64,000 bases of DNA from Powellomyces hirtus (taxonomy: Eukaryota > Chytridiomycota > Chytridiomycetes > Spizellomycetales > Powellomycetaceae), in contig JAHLKG010000024.1 of the NCBI GenBank assembly GCA_025526995.1, positions 248,001 to 312,000 of the forward strand, read 5' to 3'. The notes beneath the pieces are model-generated. The model was given only the letters and a program-made list of their open reading frames with translations. It was not told the origin of the DNA and made no database searches. The position numbers and the translations under genes are program-made. Position 1 is the first letter of the stretch. Each line of letters opens with the position of its first letter. Shown piece after piece: positions 11,150-23,612 of this stretch.

Positions 11150-13559
11150 CTATTCGTCCTCTTCGTCCTCGTCATCTTCGTCATCGACCTTCCGTAGCAT
11201 GGACGACGCGCCCAAAAATTTGATGGTGACCTCGGCCGGCCCTTTCTGAAGCCACGGTTCTCCATCGACCTGCATGGCAATTTCGGGAGCGTCAACATGG
11301 ACTCTGATCTCATTTGCCTGTCCAATGACAGTGGGAGAAGAGAGACCCAAAACGCTGGCACCAAGGTGCATTGGCGACGCGACCGTCAGGACCTCCAGTT
11401 TCTGATCAGTATACAGGGATTTGGGATGTCCGTCCGCCTCGGCGGCGGCGTAAATCTTTCCTCCTCCTCCGTATGACGGGATGTTCAGAACTATAAGTGC
11501 GCCGACATCGGTCAGATCGATGGGGTCAGGCTTCCTGTCAATGTACAAGGTGGATGCAGAGAGAGGTTCGTGGATTGCAGGTGATGGCATCAGTTCGTCT
11601 TCCTTGGAGGTGGCGGTGGCGGGCGACTCATCTTCGTCAAAAATCGAAGCTGATGATGGGCTTCGCACGAGTCCGACAATGGACAAGACGTTGAGCGTCT
11701 GATGTTTGGCTCCGAGGAGCGCGTACCACACCTTGTTCAACAGACGGTTCTTGAACAGCTGGGGTTGTTTGAGACGCGTGGTGTGGAAGTCGAGCGCGAC
11801 GGAGGCATCGCTGCCCAAACTGAAGTAGTTGTTCATGTGCGTAATTTTCGGTTTCTTCATGGAGGTGAGTTTGAGCGCTCTCCCGACTTTTGCGGTGGAG
11901 GAGAGTGTGCGAGATGGAATTTCGAGAACCCCTACCGTCCATCGGTCGAGGCTGACTTCCACGGCGGCATCAATTTCTCGAACGATTTCAGTAATGTCGG
12001 TGCCTGTCCAGCCGCCTCCCCAGCCGAGGACGCGGGCAAGGTCATTGCCGGTTCCTAATGGGAGGACGCCTACAGGCGGCTTCTTCTTCCCGGCAGGCAC
12101 TACTTTGTCGAGAATGGAGAATGCCCATTGGATAGTCCCGTCACCTCCACAGGCCAAAAGGCGGCAGCGATCAATGACGGGTTCGAAGGCTCTAATGAGT
12201 GCTTCCGGATTTTCTTGTGATGTATCAATAACCTGAATATGACGTGTGAGCACTGCGCTTCCGTTGAGAGAGCTTGACAATGCCAGGGAACGTACATACC
12301 TGAACAGGATTGAGCATTGAGAAAAGGCCACGCAAAAGGGCTCCTGAGTTTTGCGCGCCCGACGCCGGGTTGACAATGCAAAGCAATGGCCGGACACCCT
12401 CCGGAAGAGACGTGATTGTGAACCGTGGGTCAGGTTTCTTCGAAGACCCACGAGCAGCGCTCGAAATTCTTGTTACAAACGGCGGCGGTACGACGAGATG
12501 CGGAATCAGGCCTAACATACATTTCCTTCTGTACTGTGTGAAACAAGCCGTGTGAACGCTGACATCACACCATATACAGCGCATGTCTTTCAGCGTTGGT
12601 TCGGAACCGGCAGAGCCCGCGCATACTACGCAACGCGCGTCCAACGAAAGGTTGCCTTCCACCCATTGATGTTCGCTGTATTCAGAGTGTCCTGCTGGCG
12701 GTGAAGATGGTATCGATGTTGTTGCCGATGACCCTGTTGACGACGGAGCGTCGGGTGCCTCCGTAACGGATGATCTCTCGGATGTGGTGGAGGTGATGGA
12801 ATCTTTGCTCTCTTGCCGTCTCATACGTAGCAGCTTGGGAATGTTTGAATGTGCGTACATCTTTTTACAGGGCTGCCATTGCAAAATGAGCGGGATAAGC
12901 ATATGTAGCTCACTGAAGATTACTGCGATGTCGTCCAGCTTACCATGTCCTTGACCAGATCGAGATGCTCTGCATGGGAGCAGCGACGGCAAACCAGGCA
13001 ACAGAGGCCCTGAACCACCAAAGTGCTGCATGCCTAATGAAAATATGACAAATGAGGCGTTAAATCCTTGCGCCGCTCTTCCTTTCCGCTGTGCTCAATA
13101 TCTTCCCGCAATGCGCTATGCTGGCTAAATGTGGCCCCATGTTTCACTTTGCTCCAGCGCCAGCCCACCGGCGCAGATCCTTTCCATCCACTCTAGCTGA
13201 CGGATACATACATTGCAATAAGAAGGTCCCTGTCCCTTGTCTAAGAAGAGCAAGTCGCCCTTGACCCAAACATGGTCAAAGTGTTTGTTCTCTTGGCCGT
13301 GGCTGGTCCTGCCAGCAATTAGCGAGTCGGCCCAGGTTGTTGGAGCGGAGGGCTGGGGAACATAAGCTGCGATTCTCGGGAAAGCTGTCTTTATGCCCAG
13401 ATAGACGCAGGCAGCGATTCCGGCGGAACATATGGCGATGGCGCGATTGTAGCCGGTGTGCTGTTCGAGGGTGGCAAAGATAGTAGCGCCGATAAAGCGG
13501 ACGAATCCAAGGCCTGTTCCAACCCACGACAGAGCGTCTATGAAGAGCGCAAAGAGCAT
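11150..13559 (-). CDS. Diacylglycerol kinase with N-terminal membrane segment and two C1 domains
   Basis: Four exons (13559-13212, 13033-12944, 12872-12300, 12232-11150) give 697 residues. Hydrophobic segments lie within about residues 1-60. A first C1 zinc finger is split across introns (HVWVKGD, YCNACSTL, CLVCRRCSHAEHL, CKKMYAH). A second C1 follows (HQWVEGNLSLDARCVVC, MRCIWCDVSVHTACF). The catalytic domain shows LLCIVNPASGAQNSG, CGGDGTIQW and GVLPLGTGNDLARVLGWGGG, then the accessory domain with HMNNYFSLGSDA. The enzyme phosphorylates diacylglycerol to phosphatidic acid at membranes. The layout resembles animal type III (epsilon) kinases. The C-terminus is an Asp/Glu run. It diverges from the ZW10 gene at 13.8 kb. 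Confidence 0.95.
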
Positions 13560-13813
13560 CTAATTCTGTGGGAGGGTTATACTCTTCGTAACGGACAATT
13601 TCTCAAGGGCAAGTGACGACAGTAAAAGCAGGTGTGAAAAAGAGGGGGATGACGTGGGGGTGGTCAATGTAATCTAACTAGATTTGGGCATATGAATAAA
13701 GAGGCTATATCTGGGACTTCCACGGACGCGCTTGTCCTTCTCAAGACGTCTCTTAGGACTATTGTTTCTGTCAGTTCTCATCCCGAGTGCATGCTGGGAA
13801 GAAGAGAAGGAAG

Positions 13814-16800
13814 ATGATGTCGGCCAGCGCTGACTCTCATGCCGCCAATGCGACCCGTCGGCGGTTGTCTGTCCTGCCAGGAGGGCTTTATGGTGCAGAT
13901 CCGAAAGAGTTGCCCTCCGTCGACTCTCAGTTGGAGCACTTGAAGGTAAGGACAAGGGCCCCGTTGTCGGACTTTTATCGTACTCGCAAGAGGCTAGGGT
14001 TACGCTGAGGCTGAGGTACGAATCTGTGCATCTGATGAATCTGCTGTTTGTGTTTGTCATAGAGTCAAGTATTTCTTGTCATTCTGAGGTACGCGGTCTT
14101 GTAATAAGCCTCTACCGCCCGTTTACCTGACCGGAACCTCGTACGTTCTCTCAGCCACTACAAAGACTACTCTAGCACATATCAGCATCGCATCGATGTT
14201 CGGGATGATATTGCCACCGTGGCTGAGCGAATCGAGACGGAGCCTTCTCAAATGGTAGCTCCTCGTTGGCTATGCCCTGGTCAGACGCATATGCTGAAAC
14301 CCTAATCCGCAGAAAGGCCTCGCTGGCGAGATCAAGCAAAAGCGCTCTACGATATCTCTGCTGAACGTTCTTACGAAGGTAGGGAATGATCCTTTGTCAG
14401 CATGCTGACTTGTCAGTCCGTAGACCGCTGAGCTCCCACATCGTACAGGTCCACGCCGAGCTGCAAGGATTGGATCAACTGGTGGATACAGGGGAGCTGG
14501 AAAGTGCGGCAGAGTCCTTGGTTAAAATGGTACAGGATACAAATGGCTCCTTGCTCTTGAAAACATGGACTGACCGGCTGTCCAGACAGAGTCCGTTGGA
14601 CTTTTGTGGGATCTTAGCAGGCAAACTGACTGCCCAATTGACGTGATAAAAGCGATCAAGGTAACCTTGATGCGCTCTCCGCTGTGGCTGTCAACGACTG
14701 CCATTGACTTACTCATGACACAGAAAGAAGTGATGACGAAGGCCGCGTTCCTGCAGCAGAAACTGGAGGAGCTTTTTGCGTCTGCATTCGTTTTCACATG
14801 TCACGGAGATGTAACCGAGCTGAAAGTTCACCCACGCTTGCTGGGTAAGGCTTTTCCACGAATTCGGAGCGCATCAGACATAAGATTATGTTCTACAACT
14901 TTCATTTTGCCCTGCAGCAACCATAGGGAAAACCTTTTTTGACTGTCCCATCAAGCCAAATGATGTCCTGAACGCAATGGCAATTCAGGGCTCTCTGGCC
15001 AGTGCTTTGAGTCGCTTTGCTAAGCGACTGCTTTCATACTTCGTAATTCCGATCATCCAACAGCGCTCCAATGCGACAGTGACTGCCATGCGGACTAAGA
15101 TGTCCTCGTCGGTTATGTTGAGTGCAGTGGTCAAGGAACTGTATCCACCATCCGCCAGCTCGGCAAGTAAGCAGGAGTTCCACCCCCATGGTATTCTCAA
15201 TAGTTGCGCTTAACATTGCCTTCTCATTCTGTCCACAGGCCAGCTATCTCATGTATTCGACAATTTGCAGACCCTTGCACAGTTCCTGAAGGAAGACATC
15301 TTTGGGAGCCCTTCGTCAAGTTCTACCCACCACGATCGTCGATCCGGCCCATTTCACCTGTTTGCGGAAGTATGGTCACCCTTGTTGATCCATGAAGTCG
15401 TCGCATCATGTCTTGGTCCGTCAATACCTGATGGCAAAGAAGGGGCACATGCAGACTTTGTCGCGAGCATTGAGAATTTTGATCGCACCATGAAGGACGC
15501 GGGTGAGTAAATGCCATCCTACGCGTGTGACGCCTGCTTCTGACCTTATCACCCCCGACTCTTTGCAGGCTATTTCGACGAGGATCAAAGTGAGCTAACC
15601 GACTTTGTGTCGAAGATCCATCGACATTCCGCTGAGAAGCGACGAGCGGAACTGCTCACTCTTGTTCGAGACATACTTCAAAGTGAGGACCAGAATACGG
15701 TGCAAGTGCCCGGGCCTTTGGAAAGAGGTATGATCATTCCGCTTGCAAAGTCTTGACGAGGGAACCGAAAGAGATCGTGAGTTCTCATTACGAGCTTTTT
15801 CTGCAGGCGACATCTTTGCAACAAGCTCGGAAGTCAAAGCGGTGAAAGGGGAAAATCCAGCAGCTACCACCGGCAAAGGATCGGAGGGAAAAGACGGCCT
15901 GGAGATTGCGGACGCGACCTTCAAACTATGCCCTTGCCATGTTAGCACGCAGGCCCAAACTCTTGTGGAGCTGGCCCACCAGACGTTGGACGAGGTGGAG
16001 GAGACAGACACCAGCGGGTAAAAAAAAACTAACCTGTGGAACCCACCGGTCGAGCACCTCATTCAACAGTCCTTTCCCACCTTTAGGAAGATCGATGCAT
16101 TCTATTGCGCTCGCGATATTTTTGACAGTTACCGCGCTGTGATGCCAGTGCATCATGGCGACGCGCTGGAAAATATTCCGGCGAGAACCATGTTGTTCTA
16201 CAACGATTGCGAGTACATCTCGTTCCATCTACTTCTGCTGGGATATAGGTACAGCAAAAACCAACCATATCCCTTGAATGAGATGGGCACCTTCCTCGAT
16301 ATGGTGCCCAGTTTCCGCAAAATGGGAGAGGGGTATTTCCGCAATCAAATGGTACTTTTGGTTCCACATTTTCCGCCATCCCAAATTGATCGTTCTGAGT
16401 AATGTTGCATCGCTCCCATTCTTTACAGAGAAAGCAGCGAGATAAGCTTCTGGCCATGATTGCAGAAGCCGAAGGATTCCATAATCTGGTAGATGACGTA
16501 CGGTGCGAGGCGGTGGAAAAAGCAATAAAATCGACGCTGTACCATCTGAATGGGCTGGCCAAAGCGTGGAGGGTGTGTTTTACCTTGCACTGCTATCCCT
16601 GATTCCAGCAACGTGTGGATACTAATTGGAGCGCAACGTAACCCCGCCAGCCGATCTTACCTACGGAACTGTATCTGAAGTCCATTGGCATGCTGCTAGA
16701 TGTTATCCTCCAAGCCGTTCTGAAGAACATGGCCACTTTGGGAGGTTGGACCAAGGAAGAGGGACATCAACTGCGGTATCTGATATCTCTCATTGACAAG

Positions 16801-17082
16801 AGCGAAGCGCACTTCCACCGTGTCACCGGTGTTGGAAAAGATAAGACAATAGAGAAGGTACACTGGGCTGCACGCAATCTTATTTCCCAATCATGAGCTG
16901 ATCTGTGCTTCCTCCCCCTGCCACAGGCACCGATACCGAAATACGTAACCCTTTGGGAAGCGCACAAGGATCTGGTAGACATGCTCGACACCGCGTCTGC
17001 CGATAAGATTCAGCAGCGAATCCAAGGTGCTCTCGAACACTTTGGTGGAACTGCAACAGCAAAGACCTCGCCGCATCGATGA
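13814..17082 (+). CDS. ZW10-family protein, copy 1
   Basis: A gene of a dozen or more short exons, including 13814-13945, a 26-base exon 14063-14088, 14155-14254, 14313-14378, 14449-14529 and 14586-14660. Phases of these fit. The C-terminal half is diagnostic: STQAQTLVELAHQTLDEV, FYCARDIFDSYRAVMPVHHG, MLFYNDCEYISFHLLLLGY, DMVPSFRKMGEGYF and LPTELYLKSIGMLLDVIL. ZW10 acts in the NRZ/Dsl1 tether for Golgi-to-ER vesicles and, in animals, in the RZZ kinetochore complex. The C-terminus (EHFGGTATAKTSPHR) lacks the usual final LIRALF..T..R helix, which copy 2 keeps. An in-frame ATG at 13787 is an alternative start. Exact exon borders between 14.7 and 16 kb were not all fixed. Confidence 0.88.
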
Positions 17083-17303
17083 TTTGGACACTTGCACTGC
17101 CAACTCCTCCCGGAACTCTCAACATTTTAGCACCATCATACTTCCAAGTAGCATATACGCGCTCCTGCTAAGGTAGACCCATTATCCATCTCATCTTTAC
17201 TGTAGCGTTGGAGGTAAAGATAGTTGTATTAAATAATGTGTAGTACAGGTCGAAAGATGGATGTGTCGGGAATGGAGCAGATGTGCTGATGCTCGTGGCC
17301 GCT

Positions 17304-17717
17304 CTACTTTCTCTTCTTTTTCTTTCCCGATTCTCCTTCTGGTTTCTTTGCCTTTCCAGTAGCAACTGCAAAGAAAAAAGCGTCCATGGTCAAGTTTAAG
17401 ATCTCACGCATGAACTCAACATTTCCCGGCAAAGCCTTACCAGAAACCCGCGGCGTCTTCCCACGAGCAGTCATAGCTTCCTCCCGAGCCAGCTTCATCT
17501 CCATCCATACGTCCACAAGGCCTAGTCTCGCCAGTTTGTGGTCCTGAGCAGCAAGTTTGGTGACGTCCACGTTAGGTGGGTAGTGGGTCAAGAGTGCTTG
17601 GCGCCGAGACACAATCCCTGAACTCGTTGCATGTGCCGGTGATAAGCATTTCGTTCGGAGGCTGTTGAGCGCTTGTAGCCGGGACGCTGCGGCCGGGATC
17701 GCTGGTACAAACGACAT
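17304..17717 (-). CDS. Probable mitochondrial small-subunit ribosomal protein S33 (Rsm27-like)
   Basis: Two exons encode a small basic protein starting MSFVPAIPAAASRLQALNSL. A short intron (gtaagg to ttctttgcag) joins RGKTPRVS to VATGKAKKPEGESGKKKKRK. The central part has YPPNVDVTKLAAQDHKLARL and an RLxALxxLRxK start; the small size, RGK motif and Lys-rich tail resemble the mS33/Rsm27 family of the mitoribosomal small subunit. The match is by overall pattern only. The longer frame upstream to 17873 overlaps the shared promoter with the coiled-coil gene (about 206 bp away, divergent), so the Met at 17717 is preferred. Confidence 0.5.
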   Translation of the reverse strand: MSFVPAIPAAASRLQALNSLRTKCLSPAHATSSGIVSRRQALLTHYPPNVDVTKLAAQDHKLARLGLVDVWMEMKLAREEAMTARGKTPRVSGKALPGNVEFMREILNLTMDAFFFAVATGKAKKPEGESGKKKKRK

Positions 17718-17923
17718 GGGTTCTTTTACGGAAATTCGGAATGTCGAACTGGACTTTGGGGACCCAAGGCGGGATGATGATGGATGGATGGAATGCAGGT
17801 GAGATGAGTCAGCGACGGATTGATCCGGATGTGGCGGCGACGGCGCGCGACGCGTTCGGACGGAATCCTTCACCAGAAAGACACACCCTCACTCACACTA
17901 CCCTCTGTGCGCAGGCTATTTAA

Positions 17924-20900
17924 ATGTCACCGCAAGCAATTCCACAACGTCGAGCAGGGTCAAAGCCCTTTACAGTACAGCAGCCACCCCCGCCGCTGCG
18001 GAGCAAGAAAATCGTTAGAGACATAGGGTCCAAAGCCAAAGGACCCGCCACGTTGAAAAAGAAGGACGGCAAAAGCCTCGGTCGGAAGACACTGGAGCTC
18101 ATCACCGCCGCAGAAGCTGTTTCGCGAACCTTACAAACTCTGGAACGAAACGAGGGAGAAGCAGAGTTGAAATGCCTTCTTGATCAACGTGGGGCTAGAT
18201 GCGAAGACCAACAGAGCAGACAAGTCCACCCAGTGCCAGTGGTGGATGAGTCTCAGCAGACAGATGACATCCCAGCTCCACCGCCTCCAGTGCGTCAAAT
18301 CTTATCTTCCATCTTCCAGAGAGATGATGCTGCTGGCTCGCTGTTTCGATCGTCGCTGCGGGCTCCAGAGCAACCAAAGCAGACCAAACACCCTGCATCA
18401 GCAAAATTCCAACCTCGTGCGTCTTCATCACCAAAGAAAGAGACACGGAATGATGCAACGGATCCGATAGCGGTGGCGCCTGTGCTAAAGAATTCTTACA
18501 CCGAAACTGATATCGAACCTGTGCCACCAAACAATCATAGAGAAGAAGAGATTCGCAAAGATACCTCGGTCCGTTCGCCATCGCGCACAGGTGCTGCACA
18601 GGGAACGGAGAACATACCACCGACGCACATCGTAGTCCATAATTCGACGCCGCAGCAATCCGCTGCAGAGATCCAGCATCACCGCGTTCCGCAGATTCCG
18701 GAACACCATTCCGCGGCGCCGGTAGTCGTGCCATCGAACACCATCGGCGGATTGGATGGATTCCGCCTACTGCAGTATCTCGAACGCGAGAATCAGGAAC
18801 TGCGCGTACGCCTGCAGACAGAGCATGACCCTCAACGAGCTGATGAGACGGCGCGGCTCAGAAAGCAGCTAGATGAGCTCACCAGCGAAAATCGAGGTCT
18901 GCGACAGGAGAACATGACTGTTACGTTCTTACGACGACGAGTGCAGCAGCTTGAGAACGACAATCAGCACCTGCTCCAAAAGCAAAAACGATCTGAAGAA
19001 GCGCAGTTTAGGAAAGACGCGGCTCCTCAACCGTGTGGACGATGTGTCAAACTGGACGCAGAAGTTTATAATTTGCAGAAAGAAAGCGCACGCCATCACA
19101 CGGAGCTTAAATCATTGATGGATCTCAACGGATACCTACGTGAGGAAAACAAGCGACTGATGGATGTAGAAAATGCTTTGAGAGCAGAGATGCTGGAAGC
19201 TGCTAAGATTGGAATCCAGTCTGAACTCGTTCGCCCCAAAGGCGAGCCATCGGTGGTTGTGCTGCAAAGTAGGAATGCGATTCTCGGACGATTGGAGACT
19301 GAATCCAACAAGATCCAGACCCTATATCTTAACCTCGCACTTGACCGGGACCGAGAACAGCTCGCGAACGCAGACAGCGACTACATTAGCCCAGACAGCA
19401 ACCCCAAACGCACGTTCGATCGGTTGCGGCGGGCGATAGAATCTCTTCAGGACGCTGTCAAGTCTACTCCCGATCTGGAAGTTCTCTCCATGTGCTCTGA
19501 ACTGACTCACATTGTCGGACTATCGTCACAAGCGCTCGCAGCCTCGGCGCAGGAATCGAGTAGGGTAGAAGAGCGGATTTCACAGCTCCGTCGAGAAGGC
19601 ACAAAGATCAAACAAGCGACCGAATCCACTGTAGAAACGATCAGGGAACACTACGCCCAGGACATTCGAAAACTCCAGTCCGATAACAACGAGCTTGAAC
19701 ACAAGTTGGAAGTGATCTCAAAGGAATTAGTTGGAATCAAAGCCGCGTATTCAGAAGAGCGAGAGCGCAGAACGCGAGACAATGAAGGTGAAAAGCAATT
19801 GCACAAACCACGAGTATCGGCAACTGTCCCGCCAAGCCTGGTTCTGGCGAATCATGACACAACTATGAGGTTCCAAAAGCGCATTGAAGAATTGACGGTG
19901 ACGAATGCGCGCCTGCAATCGCATCAGCAGCATCTCGAGAAACTCGTCGCCAGATGGAAAGACGAGAGCTCGGCATTGCGCAAGTCGTTGCAGCAAACGC
20001 AAATTGCCCCTGAATCTGCGGAACAGGAGCAGATCAAACTCTACCAAACCATCACCGAACTAACGACAAAATTAGGCGATCAGCAGCTCAAAACCGATCA
20101 AGCCAATGAATTGGTAAATTCACTGAAGGCTGAGATCCAGGAATGCCGCAAAGAGGTTGAGAGGGCCCGCGTTGCCACCCAGTATTCGGAGAGTTCCGTG
20201 CTGGGACAGGCACCCACCTTCCTCAAAGATCTCGAGCGGACGTTGCGGGAAAAGATACAAGGGCTTCAGCAACATCCGCCGGCATCTCACAAGCCCCAGG
20301 ATTTCGAGAAGCTCGTTGCTTTGCTCAAAGAGAATCAGAACACCTCGCAGCAGCTGTCGCAACTAGCCTGCATGGTTGACGGTAAGTAAGCCCCGTCATT
20401 TTGTTAGGAATTGTTTTCTCCAAACGATATCTAATTCCTACTCCCGCTTTGCCTAGAACACGTTGTGCAACTTGCTGCTCTGCGCACCGAGAACGCAGAT
20501 CTGAAAGAAACAATTCCCAAACTACGCACGAAACTGAAGACGCAAGAAACGGCCTGGTTGGGCAAATTCAAAGGCCTTCAAGACGATCTCAGCGGGCTCA
20601 AACGGCAACACGATGAGCTAGAATCTCTGCTGCTGGACTACGAAAAGCAGTACCAGAAAGTCCTCGCGTTGTCCAGCACGTCACCCATTCTCTCAGAGTT
20701 GGTCCATTCGCAATCGCTGTCCAGTACGGCAGAACAGCGCGACCACCCATACCCCTTCAGTGTCCACTTCTCGCATCTCCATGACCTGCAAAGTTCACTG
20801 CGACATCAAGGGACAGTCCTGCAACAAAAGGTTGCCGATCTCACGAGCCTAGCAGAGTCAAGGTTGGCGGAGAATCGGACTTTGGACGCCCGACATGAGA

Positions 20901-21073
20901 GCGAGCGGCAGCGAATAGAAAATCTCCAGCGGGCCAATGAGAACCAACTCAAGCGTATTGACGAACTCCAGCGTGAACTGCTGATTACCCATGACCAAAA
21001 AATGTGCGCCGAGTCCCGGTTGAGCAAAATTGTCAAAGGCTACAAGCAGTTGGTCGCCCCCATCAAAGTCTAG
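17924..21073 (+). CDS. Large coiled-coil protein of unknown function
   Basis: Two exons (17924-20381, 20457-21073) encode 1024 residues. The first 270 residues are basic, Pro/Ser-rich and probably disordered. From about residue 280 (LLQYLERENQELRVRLQTE) to the end the protein is almost entirely heptad-rich coiled coil with many Leu, Glu, Gln and Arg, interrupted by a short Cys pair CGRCVK near residue 370. No catalytic motif, membrane segment or known domain is visible. Proteins of this shape are often centrosomal, spindle-pole, Golgi-matrix or cytoskeletal scaffolds; which applies here is not known. The intron donor gtaagt and acceptor cctag are clean and the phase fits. Confidence 0.85.
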
Positions 21074-21687
21074 AGCTCAATGTACATTTCTTTTACAATG
21101 CACATTGAAAACATGAATCCCCCGGACTATGTATGCGCTCCGAAAGTAGCAATGCCGCCTCGACTTTCTTGTTTTCCCATCTTAGGGCCGACATGTTGAC
21201 CACATGCACCACGGGACAACATAGACATGCTCAACAATTTGCCCGGAATTCAACAGTATGAATTTTGTGAATTTCAAGTACAAAACCAGTGACGGACCAG
21301 TCAGATGGGGTCTAGTACATGGAGGGGCAATTCACACTGGGCCAAAGCACGATAGACGGCCAGATTTTCCTTAGTTTCTTCCTTTCTTTTGAGGTAGCAA
21401 TAGAAGGACTGTTTTTTTTTGTTTCGTTGGACTCGTCCTTCTTTTGCCCATAGCTACAGTAGACGTATCGACGTACACCAGCATTTTTTTTCCATGATTT
21501 TCTGCGCAAATTGGATTAGTTACCAATTAAATTTCATCGCGCTGCGCAATGATTTCAATCTCATCTCGACGCGTGCTGTTTTAGAAGATTCACACGCGTC
21601 TATCGCACGCGTTTATCTGCTATAAAGTTTGGGCACCTGGAGCTGTTTTCCCTCTTTTTTTTTTCAGAACATACGACTACTATCGAT
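21074..21687. other. Intergenic region upstream of the cyclin gene
   Basis: About 614 bp between two genes in the same direction. It contains T-rich runs near 21412, 21485 and 21655 that could be promoter or leader pyrimidine tracts. No other gene is seen. Confidence 0.45.
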
Positions 21688-23506
21688 ATGCTCGGAACCA
21701 ACAAGGAAGCTCCCGCATTGCCCCCGGCCACCACGGCCACCACTCCCGCCCCGCCCGCATCGCCCCCGGCCACCACTCTCGCCCCGCCCGCATCGCCCCC
21801 GGCCACCACTCCCGCCCCGCCCGCATCGCCCCCGGCCACCACTCCCGCCCCGCCCGCATCACCCCCTGCCACCACTCCCGCCCCGCCCGCATCGCCCCCG
21901 GCCACCACTCCCGCCCCGCCCGCATCGCCCCCGGCCACCACTCCCGCCCCGCCCGCATCGCCCCCAGCCACCACTCCCGCCCCGCTTGAGGATCTCAACG
22001 ATGAGATCCTCATCGAGCACTTCAAAGTGTTCGAAGAACAAGACCCCGCCAATCGGCCGACAATCAAGGATTGGCAACATGTGGCGAGAGATCTCAATGA
22101 GGTGAGTTAGAGCATCACTTGCTGGCGAGGTCGCATTGTGGCTGGATGCAACTTACTCACTAATGTACATTAATTCCGAATCCACACTTTTCTTTGCAGA
22201 AATGCGATCTCAAGATGATTCTCGCCCATTTCGAATGCGACGACGACAGAGACAAAAAGTGGTTCCCAGCCAAGCAGGACTGGATCTCTAAGTATGGAAG
22301 CATCTTCCAACCCGCTCATCGCGCACTCGTCGTAGACTGGATGGCCGAGGTATGTGTCCATGTATCCCCCAAATCAATTTCATTTCCCATTGCTTGCAAG
22401 TCGGCCTTCTTTGTTTTTGCCACTAACACTGTCTCTTTGGGATCCCCAGATTGCAGAGGGACAAGTCATAGACACATCCACCTACCACCTGGCGATCTGC
22501 TACTTTGATATCTTTATGAGCTTGACCTACAACTGGCACGACCACAAAGTCGACGACTTACAAAATATCGGCGCTTTCATGCTGAATGTGGCATGCAAAG
22601 CTGAGGTACAGTAGCTTTAAAGAACATCGTCCGCTCTGCGCTCATCGTTGGTACTCAAGCTATCGTTTCCTTCAAAAATTAGCAAATACTTTATTTGGAT
22701 TTGAAAGCGGCACTCAATCACGAAGTGCTCGGAGTCGGATGTCCAGAAGAAAGAGAAAGGATATTCCAAGGGCTCTTCGTAAAAGGCCGCAAGTATGAAG
22801 CGAATTTCCTCAAGGTAATTACTATATCTTTGCTTGCCATTCCGCATACACATATACCAACATGTATATAAACTCATTGCACTTACAGGCGATTGCTTAT
22901 CAAAGCACTGCGATCCCTTCGCCCCACTGTTACCTTGCGCGTTCCATTAGGTTCCTGACCATATGGGAGGAATTTGAACACCCGCTCCCTGGTTCCGACC
23001 AAACAAAGCCACGCGGCCTTATGCAACCAAAGTACCGGTCCAGGAGTAGCGATGACATTTTGAGGAAGGGATTAGAGATTTTATCTGCTTGCGTGGCGAT
23101 ATACGAGTCGCTGCTCTTTCGGGGTGGCCTCTTGGCATCGGCTGTGTTTTTATATACAACCGAAGAAATAGGTAAGCGTTAGTGCCTTCCTTCCCAAACC
23201 GTACTTGAACAACTCCCACGACGAATCTCATACCCGGTTGTTTTGTTTTCCTTCATCCCAGAAAAAGAAAAGGAAAAAAAGGAGAGAATGGTATGGATGT
23301 GTACGGGTTACACGATCCAACAAATCGTGGACAGCAAAGCCTTGCTGTTTGTTCAACATATCGCCAAATTCATGGCCGAGCTCGGAGGCGAATTCGAACG
23401 CGAGATCGAGTATAGCTCACATGTGGTCGTCCCGCGACAACAAAAAAACAGCTTTGACATCAAAAAACTACTCGACAAGTGGCATGTCGGGGGATACCGT
23501 CTATAA
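21688..23506 (+). CDS. Divergent A/B-type cyclin with repetitive Pro/Ala/Thr N-terminus
   Basis: Six exons (21688-22101, 22200-22349, 22450-22605, 22683-22814, 22889-23171, 23262-23506) give 459 residues with all phases consistent. Residues about 10-100 are an 11-residue tandem repeat of ASPPATTPAPP. The cyclin box starts at HRALVVDWMAE, the counterpart of the MRAILVDWL motif, and continues with IDTSTYHLAICYFDIFMS. The second fold includes AIAYQSTAIPSPH and the region around LEILSACVAIYESL. Cyclins bind and activate cyclin-dependent kinases. The Met-Arg of the hydrophobic-patch motif is replaced by His-Arg, and no destruction box is evident. Subtype is uncertain. Confidence 0.8.
21757..21987 (+). 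repeat. 33-bp tandem repeat (7 units) inside the cyclin gene
   Basis: Units begin at 21757, 21790, 21823, 21856, 21889, 21922 and 21955 with the start GCATCGCCCCCGGCCACCAC. They are nearly identical, with single substitutions (for example GCATCACCCCCTGCC in unit 4 and CCCAGCC in unit 7). The unit is a multiple of three, so gain or loss keeps the reading frame. GC content is far above the flanks. Confidence 0.95.
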
Positions 23507-23612
23507 ACAGAATATATCAAATTTTTTCTTCTCTTTTGATAAACCCGAGCACATCCGTGATGCAAGACACGTCAAGTGAAAGGAAAAATGACATAGATAT
23601 CACTTGACGACG

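Noticed and set aside
21600..22097. Gly/Ala-rich 165-codon minus frame and other frames over the repeat
   Set aside because: Created by the 33-bp repeat, which has no stops in several frames; only the 21688 frame splices into a cyclin.
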